In this document: positions 51,147 through 64,000 of the stretch, piece by piece
How the letters are laid out: every line of letters starts with the position of its first letter
How positions within the stretch are numbered: the stretch's first letter is position 1
Origin: Progne subis subis
Taxonomy: Eukaryota > Chordata > Aves > Passeriformes > Hirundinidae
Direction: 5' to 3'
Assembly: GCA_022316685.1 (NCBI GenBank)
Contig: JAKJHU010000026.1
Location: 2,364,001 to 2,428,000, forward strand
Length of the DNA: 64,000 nt
Translations under genes and position numbers: made by a program
Notes under the pieces: generated by a model
Told to the model about the DNA's origin: nothing
Databases searched by the model: none
Seen by the model: only the letters and a program-made list of their open reading frames with translations

Positions 51147-51350
51147 ATGAATCATAGAAATCATTTAGTTTAGAAAGGACTTTGAGATCAGCCAGTGCAA
51201 CTGTTAACCCAGCACTGCCAAGCCCACCACTAAACCATGTCCCCAGATGCCATATCTACACATCTTTAAATGCCTTCAGTATTGGTCACTCCAAAATTTC
51301 CCTAGGCAGTCTGCTCCAGCGCTTAGTATCACTGTATAAGCAGAGAGGAG
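51147..51350 (-). mobile_element. CR1 LINE 3' fragment (reverse orientation)
   Basis: The plus strand starts GAATCATAGAAATCATTTAG, the reverse of a CR1 terminus. It contains CATCTTTAAATGCCTTCAG and CCCTAGGCAGTCTGCTCCAG, the reverse of conserved CR1 3' sequence. It is old and lacks a frame. Confidence 0.8.
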
Positions 51351-54300
51351 AAAGGTCAGATGGACAGGGGACAGGGCAAATAGAGCCAGAGTCAACTCTC
51401 TTTAAACTGGGAGTGCAACCTGACCTGCTCATCTTCTCTCAAAAAGAGTGCTACAAAACTGGAAGGCTTAAAAACATTTCAAGGAGTGAATGTTAAGACT
51501 ATTTAAGACTATTAGGGCAACATGACTATTAGGGGAAAAAAGTATTTATAACGAAGTAGGTAGATAGGTTCATATTGCATCCATTTTCCTTTACTATGGG
51601 AAATGGGACATGTCTGACAAGATTTTCTTCCATTATACTTGACAAAGTCTGCAGTAAATTTATATTTGTGATTTTTATGCCTTTAAACTAATGCAAGGCA
51701 TGGACCGAGGGAACTGGAATTTTGTACAAAAGCTCTCCCAGGGCATGGAAGCGCATGATGGAGTTTGGCTTGTGTATCCTAGAAGCAGGCTCCAGAAAAG
51801 TAAGCAGTGCTTATGGGTCAGAACATTTCTGTGCTTGAGGTCCAAGAGGCTTCATGTTCAAGAGACAGGCTTGCTTTTCTTCCTGTCAGTGCCACTTCAG
51901 AGGAGTTACATTGCTCCCACAGCTGCTTCACTGCCGTGTGTGGATACATCAGTCTGCCCAAGCTTTTCTGTGGCTCCTGACACCATGCTTCAGTGCCTGA
52001 TGATGGCACTGGCCCCGTGTTCACTACCAGTGAACTTGACACACAACATTTTTAGACTTGGACTTAACTCAAAAATCAAAGAGGACATCTTGACTGAGAA
52101 TACTGCTGCAACCTCCTATGCTAGCCTGGCCAACAAGCTACTAGATGTGACCTGTGTTGAAATATGCACTTGAAAATGTATCCAAGTAATGGAACAACTA
52201 ACATGTTTCCTGCCTAGTGCAGTCCTACACCGCTGTGATACTCATATGCCATAATAACCTAAAGTTTATAGGTAGTTCAGTCAGGTCTACATTACACTGT
52301 CTCCACAGAAGTGGCTTCAACATAGACAGCCTGTCACAAAGGAGTCCTGAGAAGGCATAAATGCTTTGTGCTTTTCCTTCTATCGTTCAATTTTAAAAAA
52401 GAACTTTACACGAACAGGACTGGAGGAGCAAAACACTCAAACTTTTACAGACCTAGAAGTAGGCACAGGCTCAGCAACTGGAGTTAGTAGCTTATGGTCT
52501 TCTCAATAATTCTCTGATATAAATAACATTTGAGTAAACTTTTCTATCAAAAAGACAACTCACCTATGCTATTAACAGTTGGTAAATGATTTATAGGATC
52601 TGTATCCAATAACTAGGTGAGAAAAAATGCTGGAGTATATTCTGCTGTTAACATTGTCAAAAGTAATGCCATATCTAAAATACTTCTTGTCAGTTTTAGT
52701 AAAACAAGTGCTTTAGTGAGTAATTTTAACCTTTACTTCCTGATGCAAGCACAAATTATTTTATAGAGACTTCACAAAATGTTACCATTTTACAAAATGC
52801 GTGGTTAAAAACACACTTCCCTGACTGTCAGGTGATGATGTACTTTGACCTCTAAAAGGCTTCAATGGAAAAACTAAAAAATTGCCATCATTAGTAGTTC
52901 CAATATGAAACTTGAGCAAATATGATTTATCAGCATTGAAAAGTACCAGGTTATACAGAGACATAACTATAGGGAAGCACTGGTTCTTTTTTACTTCCTG
53001 AGTACTATGTAAATAAATGTCTCCCTCGATCTCACTGACTTCAGGTTTGGAGGTAAAGTTCACGTATATATTTAATTTAGTATTATGAAAGTCGTTAGAA
53101 AAGACCTGTACTTGAGGACTAGAAATCAGATAAGACTACTGCTAAAATAAAAGCCTAAATTGTTGTGGCAAACTTGGAAAAACCACTCAGAATATTTATT
53201 TAGGCTAATAAAAGAACACTGGTATTAGAATTATTGTTGGGTTATGCAACACAATTTTTTCTAATAGTGAAAATTTGACTTTAGACGGCAGTGTTAATAC
53301 ATGGCAACAGGTAAAAAAAGTTCCTGGTTGGAATTTATAAGCTAAAATAAGACTGATGACACAAAAATCCTAAGCACTGGAAGAAGCGGCTAAAGGTGAA
53401 AAAAAAGGGGTCAAACAAATAAGTAGAGGACAGAGGAATAAAAAAGACGAGCTCTGTGTTTATTTGCAGGAAGGTTAAGAGTCACAAATGCTGTGGTGAA
53501 GATTTGATAGAGAGCTCACGAAAGAAAAGACTTCCAAGATTCAGTGGCCAGAGGTGTTTGCAGTGGTGAAGTTCACACCACAAAATAGGCACAAAATTTA
53601 AAGTAAGTTTGGCTGTTTATACTGTTTACACAGAGAGATTGTTTCCCTTTCAGAATGCAAGGTTTTACAGTATGTTACGGTTTACATAAATTACCATGCT
53701 GGATGGAAATTGCTTGGGGAGAAACTTGCGTGGCCTCTGCTAAACAGATAATACAGAAAACAGTGAATCCTGACCAGGAAAAGTCCAGTCTTGCTTACCA
53801 GATTTAATCCATACAGGCCTGCTTGAGTCTCTTCATGTTCCTTATATCCACCCATTTAAAACTACATATGGCAAAGGAGAAATTTTCATATACCAAGTCA
53901 GGAGGCTACACAGACTCTTTGGGGGAGAGAGAATATCCCTAATTTCATTTTGCACCTATCAAATGGGCAGCAGTTCTGAAAAGCGTCTCTATTCAAAACA
54001 TCTGGCACAGTGGCACACCCACTGTAAACTATGTAAATAGCACCATTCCTGGGATGTAGAAAATCTATCATCCTTAATAGGAAGGAAATTGAAATATTTA
54101 ATTTCTTCTAGAATTAATCAGGTAGTAAGTCCCAAGGCTTATCCACTCTCACACGGCAAAAGAGAACCAAAATGCATATTTTAGTAAGCAATATTAGTTT
54201 TATGTATGTGAGTTTTGAGAGGGAAAGCTTACCACCTTTAAAAAAATAAAGTTTTAAAATAGTATATTTGGCCAGGCTTCTATTAATGTTTTCTTTCCTC

Positions 54301-54837
54301 AAGCTTTGCAACTGATTGAAAATAGGATCCCTAAGGAGAGAAGCTGAGGCTGACCCTCCTACTTGCTGGACAGCTGGAAGCTGGAGAGCAGCCTCAAAAC
54401 TCCAGGCTGGCCACAGCACATCCTGCCTGGTGCACTGCAGGGATCTCTGGCCAGAAAACCAGGATACTGTTATCAGTGAGATGTAGCGAACATGGGACTC
54501 CTTTAGAAATGACTTCTCTTTATGGAAAACCTCTCTCAGGTCAGTGAAACACAACCTGCCTCAGGTATGTTTTGTTCATCAGCAAGTACATTCCAGTACT
54601 TAACAAAGGAGTTCAACATAGGAACCTCCTCCTGTGGGTCAAAGCATGGTGGGCAGTCTTGAGGGAGTGCTGCTGAACACAAACTGGGAGGCTGGGGCAC
54701 CTGTTCTTGGGGAATGGAAAGCATGAGGACAAGGACAAGAGATACTTTTCAAAACAAGACCTGAAGTAGATTAACATAAAGGAGAGGAAAATGGAGCAAC
54801 AAGTGAAAAGAATGAGAGTAAACAAACAGATGGGACT
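51351..54837. other. Non-coding sequence
   Basis: AT-rich unique DNA. A 160-codon plus-strand ATG frame at 51691-52173 has no recognisable domain and is probably chance. A 146-codon minus-strand frame at about 54114-54554 is also unrecognised. Confidence 0.4.
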
Positions 54838-54967
54838 GAGGCTGTCCAGGCTGGATGGGGCTTTGAGCAGTTTGGTATAGCAGACATGCTGCTCCATGGA
54901 AGTGGGATTGTAACTAAATGATCTTTAGTGTCCTGTCCAACACAAAACACTTTATGATTCTATTGTT
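54838..54967 (+). mobile_element. CR1 LINE 3' terminal remnant
   Basis: CAGGCTGGATGGGGCTTTGAGC, then GAAGTGGGATTGTAACTAAATGATCTTTAGTGTCC and finally TTTATGATTCTATTG are diverged CR1 3' sequence. Only the last 130 bp are recognisable. Confidence 0.78.
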
Positions 54968-57900
54968 GTCCCTCTACCATGTATAAGTTCTCTATAAAGT
55001 GAACCATTCATCCAGTATGATACAAAAACATTGGCAGAAGCAGAAGATAAATAGAAATTTCAATTCCCTCACTGACTGTGAAACTATACCTTATTTAGTT
55101 TTCCTTTTTGATGTCAAGCCTAAAATTATTTTAACAGGGATTACATTCCGCTTCCATGGATTGATGAAAGAAGCTTGCTATCAGAATTTCTGCACAAACC
55201 TTATTCCTGGGTTACTTAATTGCTCATGACACAACAATTAAACAGTCATCTTTAATGAAAATCATCTGGTTTACAGTTACACAATGCCTGTGATCCCAGG
55301 ATTTAAGGCCAGGCAGAAGGTACAGAAAAGTGAAGTTCTACAGTCCAGGAAAAAATGAGGCTAAACAGTGTGACCATTTGATGAATCATCTAAATTAATT
55401 TTTGCCTATGTTCTTTGCAGTTATTTATGACAAACTCCAAAATTTCAACACAGGAAGAATGAAACAAACAGATGACATTGTGTTACAGCTCTGGCTACAG
55501 TTAAATTGGGCTTTTAACCATGGTAGACATGTTCTTTTTTTTCTTATACATCATCACTGGTCTGAAAATGCAGTTCAGACAAGTGAAATCTCTCCGCCAT
55601 TACTTGCAAGTGATACCTTTGCAATGCAGAAATACCAAAATGGGACTGCTAGCCCCCTGGTAATTACTATTCTCTATAATTATTATTATATGTTTCTTAC
55701 AAAAAGTGAGTAACAAAAAGGAAAATACATGAAGGCTAATGAAGTTCTTTAACTTTTACAAGTGTAAAAGTACAGTATTTGCCCCTTGTTTATACACAAA
55801 TTTGAAAAACTGCTTTGTCAGAAAAATGAATTTAGTAGACAGTGCTGTTATCTATCCACAAAATAGGAAATTATCTCCTGCTGATTTCAAATTAATGGCA
55901 GAAGGAAGAAAAGTACCAAAGTAAGAACGTTTCTGCAATCATACAGTATATGTCAAGAATATGTTGAGAAAAGAAGGCATATATACATAGAGAGAGAGAA
56001 CTTACAGCATGTCAACAGCTATGGGTGCCCCCTTTTTCTCCAGCCACATTTTCCCAGTCCCCTTCCTGCACAAACTTATGCTACTTTGGTCTGGCAGGAA
56101 GAAAGTCTGTTGTAAGAAGAATAAATTTTGAACTCTTTTACCATGTTGGTGTTTGATAGCTTTTACACCCTAGACCCCCTTTACCAAGAATTCACCTAAT
56201 CAGCATTGTCAATGGGAGGGATTGTAGGGGATTGTAGCTCATTTCAATGAATTGGGCTGCCTTGAGGCTGTGGCTGATATGCCAAACATATGGGACAATA
56301 TTTCAACTGTATACTGGTCTCCATTTGATTCTGTGTTGGGTTTTGCTTTGCACCAGCATTTATTTTTCTGCAATGGTGTCAAATGCCATTTATCATAAAA
56401 GTTTACTGAGGAGAGTAACAAACATGTTAAACACTGGTTTTTTCTCATAGTTCACTACAGTGTCATGTTATCATGCAGTGAAAAACAGTATCAAGCAGCA
56501 CCCAGTTCATTTTGATTGCATTGTGATCCTGAAGGGGTTTGGCCAACAATGCTGTTATAAAATGCTTTTAACTTTTGCAGAAAATGCCTCAGGCTTCCAT
56601 TGAAGCTTTTCCTTCCTTAATACAACAGTCACAATCTTAATAACTCTAAGTAACATGGCCCTTGTGTTCCCACAAAGAAACAATTTCAGAGCATTTGCTG
56701 ATCTGCTGTAGGAAAGCGTAGCGTGAAACCAATAATAAATGGGATTGTTTTACATTACATGTGTGCTTATTGTTTCACAGCATAATGTCCGGAGAGGAAA
56801 TACCTCTGACAGAGTCCACTATGAAAGCATGGGATTAACAGCAAAGTCAGGACTAAATTAAATAAAGCAAGACTCCAAACATATATTCTCTTTGGAGGTA
56901 TCTTTCATTGCAGGTCACTGTGACGGGACACACAAATGATAAGACAAGAGAATTGCATTATAAGGCAATTTGTTGGGGCCAATTAAGAGAAATGTCTAGA
57001 TGAAAGATGTTATGAGGTTTACTATGTGTATATGAAGTTTACTGTGGTTGTTATGAGGTCATAAAATAGCAGATGAAATTCAGATAAATTTAGAGAAATC
57101 CTAAATTTATACACCCATTACTATAGGATCTGAAATAAATATTTCCATGCAGTAACAAGATCTAGGAATTATACTTCCCCCAAAACTTTGATTCTGTGTC
57201 CAATAGCAATCACAAAACCAACCACATATTAGGAAATTCTAAGTAAGGAATGGAGAGCAAGGCAGAAGATATCATGCCACTATATAAAATCCTATGTTTA
57301 AATACTCCTGCTAAATGTACCCCTACATGTAAAATACTTTACAGATCCATTATCATTCAAAATATATGCAGGAGAACTGGAAGAGATGTAGAGAAAGGAA
57401 AACACATGGAACAGTTTCCATATAGGAAGTTGCCTAAGGGTAGATCTAGATATTTAAGGAAGTTATCGCTTATGCCTTATTAACTTTCTCTGTTGTCTTC
57501 TGTCATAGACAAGATATTAGATGGGCTTCTAGTATGAATCAGTGTTATTTCTCCTTATGTTCTTAATCAAATCCTGAATCAAATAAAGTTGTCTGTCACC
57601 ATGTAGTTGATCCAATTTCACCTGTGATTGGAGAAGGATGGTGAGTTTGGCAATGTTGTGCAAGAGTTAAATAATGAGCACCATTTCTATTTTGGACTAC
57701 TAAGCACATCTAACTTTCAAACCCTAGACAGCCTTGACCACAATAAAGCATATTGCCTGAATGATTCTCTAGTTTTAAGACTATCCTTCATGAACTACAG
57801 ATTAAATTTGTCTCAGCGCAGATCATTCATTCGAATCTCCCAATAAGTGAGGTTTATCACAACTATATATTTTATCCTCCTAGAATAATCCCAGTGGAAA

Positions 57901-58520
57901 GCCTACAGTGAGGCATGCTCATTGAGAATCCAATACAGACCAATTTCATAACCTCTCTTCAACAATGGCAATAAATAGATGCCGATAAAGAGTAAGCACA
58001 AGGCACGAGAACTTATCTCAAATACTCTCCTAACCACCACGTATTTTAGATCGACATAGTCTAGGCCTAACATGATTAGTCCATTTAAAAACCCTAAATA
58101 GATATTTTTCCCAAGTTATCCTTTTCGACTCACACAAAATTTACGTATCCACAACATTCTTTGGAAAGGAGCCCTTCAAGTCTGCCAGAAGCTGCGCCAA
58201 ACCCCACCTTCTTCCATTTGCTTTGGATTCAGTTCTGACTAGAAGTCTGCCATACACTGCAAAATACAGAGAACTTGCAATCTTTACCATTATGTCTACA
58301 CACTGCATGCTTCTGAAGGCCTCTATCACATTGCCTTATAAACCCATTATTTTTCAAATTGGGAAACCCTACCCTGGCTATGATTCTGGCATGTGCTCAG
58401 TCATCCTTGTTTATCTTCTTTGCAAAAATTTTCCAGTTTTAGTCAAACTTTATTTTCTTGCAGCCTACCTTGAGTACAGTATAAGGTTTTGAGAACCACA
58501 ATAAAAAAAGACATTAAGCT
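54968..58520. other. Non-coding sequence
   Basis: AT-rich DNA without recognised repeats except a short (AG) run near 55988-55999. No gene is supported; the frames are at most 103 codons. Confidence 0.45.
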
Positions 58521-58965
58521 CTTAAGAGAGGGCAATGAAGGTGGTGAAGGGCCTTAAGGGGAAGCCATATGAGGAATGGCTGAGGTCACTTGGCGTGTTC
58601 AGCCGGGACGAGACTGAGGGGGCATGTCATTGCTGTCTGCAACTTCCTCATGTGGGGAAGAGAATGGGCAGGCACCAATTACTTCACTCGCATGATCAGT
58701 GACAGACTTGAGGAAAAGCATGAAGCCGAGTCAAGGGAGGATTAGGTTAAATATTAGGAAGATGTTCTTCACCCAGAGGGTAGCTGGGCACTGGAACAGG
58801 CTTCCCAGGGAAGTGTTCTAAGTGTTCCAGCACCAAGCCTGACAGAGTTCAAGAAGTGTTTGGACAATGCTCTCCAGCACATGGTGGGAAGTGTCCTTCC
58901 CAGAGCAGGGAGTTGGACTTGATTATCCTGATGAGACCCTTCCAGCTCAGCATATTCTATGATTT
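58521..58965 (+). mobile_element. CR1 LINE 3' end
   Basis: Good similarity to the CR1 3' region: ACTTGGCGTGTTCAGCC, CACCCAGAGGGTAGCTGGGC, ACTGGAACAGGCTTCCCAGG, CCTGACAGAGTTCAAGAAG and the terminal CAGCATATTCTATGATT. It looks less diverged than the copies at 4.4 and 5.1 kb and is followed by a 16-bp T run. It has no intact frame. Confidence 0.9.
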
Positions 58966-58978
58966 TTTTTTTTTTTTT

Positions 58979-61900
58979 AAATAATGATAAGGGAGGCAGA
59001 ATTGCATGCAGTATTAGTGCTTAAGGGTGAACAATGCATTTCTGCATGCAAAATAATGCTATTGATTTGCCCTTCATTCCTTTCTAAAGCATGCCTTTTA
59101 TTTTGCCTTTTTTTGAGCTCTATTGAATAGACATTGTATTGTACATTTTCCAATGAATTGCCATTCATAATCCAAAGACTTCAGTCCTGAATGTCTCTGG
59201 TCAGTGCAGAATTCATTATTTATACAAAAAGGAATTCTTCTACCTCACCTTTATCTGCATTGAATTTCATCTAACATTCTATTTTCTGATCAATAGTTTC
59301 AAAAAGTTACGCTATTCTTATTTGTTGTGGTCTTCATCCTTACTATCAGAAAGAACACAAATCCTCTGTAAATCCTTTCACTTCCTACTCAATGTCTTCC
59401 TTGTCTTCTCCTTCCCCTGTATCATTTAGATAGCACAGGTTTGAGCATGGACACCCACAGACTTTGGTGACTTTTCTGAAAGGCTGTAATTGCATCCCAT
59501 CTCATAGTTGATCCATGTCTTACGCCATGGCTCTTTGGATTCCCAAGAGCTTGTGAAGGAAACTGACTTGACTAATTATGAACCAGCCACCTTCCCACAT
59601 CAATCACATATATTCACAGTGTCCATCTATTAAATTATTTCACAGAGTTTTACTAACTTGTTTGGTTTAAATCTTGTGCTACAGATGAGTGGTTTCCTCT
59701 CTTCTCCCTGAAACCTGTTTTAAAGTCTTGCATAATATCCGCCATTGTTCCAGTCATCATTTACCAAAATAGTTTTAAACAAAGTGGCTACACATTACCA
59801 CTGTCAAGTCAATAGTTTCATCCTTGAGTTCTCTTAAAGCCCAGGTATAAACACTGTCCATCATTAGTTAGTATTTCCATCACTAATGTTTCCTTGACCC
59901 CTCTAGCCACTTAAGTCAGATGTATTCTCTGCGGAACATCTCTCTCCAATGGGATCTAACATGGATCTCCAATTTAGTTCACAATGAAAGCTTAAGTAAA
60001 GAATTTATCTGGCCCCTCAGCAGTGTCCTTACCCCCTCATTGCTCCTTCAATGCCATGAGCACCATTTGGCTCTGCAGCCTCTCTAGGATGCTTCCTGCT
60101 CTTCATATGTCTGCAAAAAAAAATTAATATTCATTTGATCTTTTCAGCTCATTGTTCCTTGAACTCTGTTTTGACATGCACTATTGCATTTATACAATTA
60201 AACTGACAGAGTTTAAAATCCTTTGTCTTTCCCTCGTTTGGATACAATTCCATCTTTTTGAAAGATGTCTTCTTATTCTAATAATCTACTTATTGTTTTG
60301 ATTAGACATCTTGCTTCTTTTCACCTTTATTCAAGCCTTCTTAACAGGTGGCGCACTGCTCGGTTTCCAGTATGCGGTTCTACACTAACCTTCTTTTCCT
60401 GCAAAAATTTACTCACTTTAAGTTCAATTTAACAAAATCCTAATTTTCCATATTTACCCTTTCAGAAGTTGCGTACCTCTGGGGTAGTGATGGTGGGGGT
60501 GAGAATGATGGTGGGGGTTGAAACCATTATCTATAGGGATGCTGAATTTGAATTTAGAACTTGCATGCACACCCATTAAACATTACAGACTGGTTGTGTC
60601 TAAGGAGGGGTAGGTAAAGAACTACAGGTCAAGACTTACTGGGTTTAAACTGAGTAATTTCTCTTGGTGTCTCAAAGCTGCTTAAAAATTTGCAATGTGA
60701 TTAAGAACCACTCAAGGATTTTGTACTGATGAAAGTCAGAGGTACTAAAAACTTTGTTGCAGGCATTTAACAATGGGCTATATTAGCAACATTAGTGGCC
60801 TCCAAGTTAAAGAGTGATTAATATAACTGAGAGCAGTGTCCTTTTATCATTTATAAACTATAAATCAGCAATTCCCCTTTTATTAACTTTAATATGCTAC
60901 ACATGTTATTTGGTGAATGTCAACCATTCACAGCTTTAATACATTGTTTTAATTAGTTAAAAGACAGGGAGCCACTAAAAATACACATTAATCAGTGAGA
61001 AAGCTGGGACATTAAGCATTCTTTAGCTCATTTTTAAGCTGGTACTTTACTAAATCCCTACAAGCTCTCTAGATCTTTTGATACACCTGCAGAACATGGT
61101 AGTTTGAAAACATCAAATTACCTTTTGAAAGAGTCATTTAATGAGATACATTTACTTTTTTTTTATGAATGGCTTTCCCTTTTTAAAGCTGAATTCTCTC
61201 AGGAAAACAAAGCAATTACAGTTTATTTCAAACAGATAATGTCTTCTTGTGATTTAATTCAAGATATTATTCAGTAAAGAAATTTGGCTCAGATTTGTGT
61301 CACAGAATAAGAAATCATTAGTCCTCTAATAATACTTGCAATGCCTCCAAAATGTATTATTAATACTTCTCAATATATTGAGCAAACCCCTGAGAGTCAT
61401 GTAAGGTGACATAACGTAAGCCAAACCCATGAACACAGTGAGGGGAGGAAAAAGTCATACCATGCTCTATTTAGAACATATGATAATGCAAGTTACAGAC
61501 AAACAACTTACCCAGTACAGGTAACTATTTCTAGCATAGCTGATGAGAATTTATTTTAAAGTTTTAATACTTTCATATGTAGTAATTTTCAAGCCCTTTT
61601 CCAGGTCTTATAAATGACAATTCTAGAGATACATATCAACAGAGATGGATTTTTAATATCATGGCACAGACCTCTATCATTTGAGGCAAGAGTAATCACA
61701 GTAGACTGCTCCTCTCTGCTCAGGCAGATCACTGGGGGAAACATATATGACTTTTGCTGAGCCTTTTCAGAGAGTTGAATCCAATCCCTTCTATTTCCTC
61801 ATGGTCCCTACTGCCTACTTGCTTTTATCCTACTTCTGTATACCTTTTCTGTTGCTGTCTGTCCACATCCTCACCACTCCTTGTCCTTTTCTTTACTATC

Positions 61901-64000
61901 CTCTCTCCACTCTCTGATTCCTGTTGATACCCCCAACTATCCTCTTAATTCTTCTCCCCTTAATCTTTTCCAATTTACTGAATTTCTATCAACAGAGCTA
62001 TGTCTTGTTCTGTGGTATTGGTCATAGAAACAATAATATTTAAGTCAATGCTCAAACCCCACTTCTCCTTAGGCAAACATCCCAAGGAAGTTCAATCTCA
62101 ATTGCATTTGACAAACAGAAGCATTTGATAAACAGGAGCTTATATAAAAGTCTAGCTACCAAGCTGTCTGTAGCAGTTAACTGATTTTTTGACAATGTCA
62201 GAAGAGCCTGTAATAAACAAGGCCCTCTAAATTTAGCTTAGAATCCAACCATTGAAAATGAAATCTAGAAGTTAACCCTCCCCTCCATTTCTATATTTGC
62301 AGCCTGGCTCTGCCTTCACCCAGTGATGTCTGTGCAAGGCATCAGCTTCTGTGGAGAAAGTGGTAATTTCATACTTTTTTTCCTTAAAATTTCAAAAGGC
62401 AAGGACAAACTGCGGCACCCTGCAGGCACACATTCACTTGTATATACTTCTATTTTCATATAAAACCCTTCCCAAACTCAAAGCTAATGAATGGTAATTG
62501 GATACATGGATAAGAAACCCCATAATTCATGATTATTACTCTGAATTGAGCACTGCATGATATTGAACATTGGGTAGTCAAAACCACCATGGGCGCTCTC
62601 TACTCTGCCCGGCATGAATGACCCAGGCTAACGCCTTCTTGTGAAAAAGTACTTTGAGAACAAACATGTGACCAATCACATTATCACCCCCTGTTAATTT
62701 CTTTCACAACCTCTGGCAACCTGAACATTTTAAATTCTTTCCTAGTGACATCTGTATTCATGCATCTAACTCAGATTAAAACCCACAGCAACAACACTAC
62801 CCTTGTGCAAAGAAGCATCACTGTCAGCCCTGTTCCTGTACTCACTGAAACCGCTGCCCTTTGGAGCCCTGCTATCAGCTCTTTCCTATTGATTCAATTT
62901 GCATGACCAGTCAACAAAGGATATCCCACAGCCACCTGTAAACCCTGCAGCTTCTAGTTTCCAGCTGAAAACAGACCCTGCACACTCACTATTTCTCTGC
63001 TCTTCCCAGACAAACTCCTAATGCCTGTCAAACATCCCATTTCTGTCACTTGGGAGCTGGCTTAAAGCTGCAGGACAAAAAAACCCCACAAACACATGGG
63101 AGAGGTTTCCTTGGAGTTATGCTACTCTGTTTATACTCTGCCTAGGCTGAACAGCACAGCTTGCTTAAAGCATCTTACACAACATGGCAAGAAAAATTAA
63201 CATATTATACTGACCAACATGCTTAATTTAAAAGTTTTAATTGGGTCAGGAATTTAAACTGTCAGCTTTTTGTTAGTTGAAACATATTTTTGGACTCACT
63301 TCAATTAATATTTAAGTAAAATATTTTCTTCAGCACTTAACATGAATATTGGCTGCAATCTAGGACAATCTATTGGGGAAAAAAACCCGCAGACTGTGCA
63401 AATCCACAAGTTTCACCTATATTTGCAAGATCAAGATAGCTGTACGGAAGACCATGGAAACTGTTCAAAGAAAAAGGGGGTTTTTATATTGGTTTAAATT
63501 CACACAATTTCAGATGTTGAACTTCTCTGGGCAGCCTTTGCATTTTGAAAGTACTGCAGATAAGAACATCAGAGATAGCAAACCTGAACAGGAAAAGAGG
63601 TTTCATAGACTGGTCTGAGGTGTTTGTCAGCAAACTTAATTTAGCATAATATTCAGCCATGCCCCAGATAGAAGCACTTGAAGTATGTTGCAGCTCCATT
63701 CCCCAACTCTTACAGACATGCTTACATGCCTACTTCATCAGTCATACACCAGAAACTATAGCTCTTTTGTCTTCTATGGGGCAGATTTCTGAAGCTGCCG
63801 GAGGTCATAAAAGCAATAAGGATAGGCAAACAAAGGGAAAAGATGTTTTTCCTTTAGGAAAAGGCAGATTCAGGGCTCTAGTTCTGAGCTAGGAAAAGGG
63901 AAAAGAAATGTGGGATCAACACATTACAATACAGTCTGTTTGACTAAGCAGATTTAGTGACATTTCCTATTCTCCATAAAGCCACGGCCACATGCAAACC
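58979..64000. other. AT-rich unique non-coding sequence
   Basis: No gene, CR1 or LTR was recognised in the last 5 kb. Composition is uniformly AT-rich and repeat-free. The block at about 60740-61400 is unusually rich in TAAT/ATTA words and is listed as a candidate conserved element. Confidence 0.45.
60740..61400. promoter_or_regulatory. Candidate conserved non-coding element / enhancer (speculative)
   Basis: A repeat-free AT-rich block with many homeodomain-type cores: GATTAATATAAC, TTTTAATTAGTTAAAA, ACATTAATCAG, ATTTAATGAG and TATTATTAATAC. Blocks of this look between developmental genes are often deeply conserved enhancers. Neither conservation nor activity can be judged from one sequence. 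Confidence 0.2.

Noticed and set aside
57690..57850. Possible tRNA or mitochondrial insert (TTCGAATC B-box-like word near 57828)
   Set aside because: No A box at the right distance and no cloverleaf could be built. Resemblance of nearby sequence to a mitochondrial tRNA is too short to support a nuclear mitochondrial insert.
1..64000. CRISPR arrays, insertion sequences, operons or prophage
   Set aside because: No spaced identical repeats, no bacterial gene organisation, and clear vertebrate repeats throughout.

Overview
The window is vertebrate nuclear DNA and almost certainly avian. The main evidence is at least seven truncated CR1 (chicken repeat 1) LINE copies carrying CR1 ORF2 C-terminal residues and the CR1 3' tail (ATTCTATGATT type). 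There are also two retroviral-type LTRs, sparse repeats, AT-rich non-coding DNA and a single sharply bounded CpG island. Operons, phage genes, CRISPR arrays and rRNA genes are absent, and I found no convincing tRNA gene. The LTR types and low repeat load would fit a songbird, but that is inference.

The only gene-like landmark is the CpG island at about 24.5-25.9 kb. On its minus strand, a consensus Kozak ATG opens a 7-codon coding exon (MDNFLAE) that ends at a clean splice donor (GAG|GTGAGC). As I recall the family, a 7-residue first coding exon reading M-D-x-F-x-x-E, followed by G in exon 2, matches myosin X (MYO10). I therefore read the window as the MYO10 promoter and first exon. The leftmost 25 kb would be part of a long intron 1, and the rightmost 38 kb upstream intergenic DNA. 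In human the next gene on that side is BASP1; no BASP1 coding sequence was seen. The assignment rests on seven residues plus gene architecture and needs confirmation from exon 2, which is outside the window.

Layout: 1-25164, inferred intron 1, with CR1 copies at 4.4, 5.1, 9.4 and 12.5 kb, a solo LTR with 6-bp target duplications at 16.2-16.8 kb, and long A and C homopolymers. 25165-25900, exon 1, 5' UTR and core promoter (GC boxes, a CRE-like half site, candidate upstream splice donors). 25900-64000, non-coding flank with A/C-rich simple repeats, an LTR at 47.7-48.2 kb, CR1 copies at 51.1, 54.8 and 58.5 kb, one unexplained 153-codon ORF at about 39 kb, and AT-rich blocks that look like candidate conserved regulatory elements.

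Most open frames above 60 codons are chance or GC-island artefacts, and many begin with non-ATG codons. I see no undescribed multi-gene system. The items most worth a second look are the micro-exon with its overlapping upstream ORF, the candidate alternative 5' exons, the unexplained 153-codon ORF, and the cleanly bounded solo LTR.
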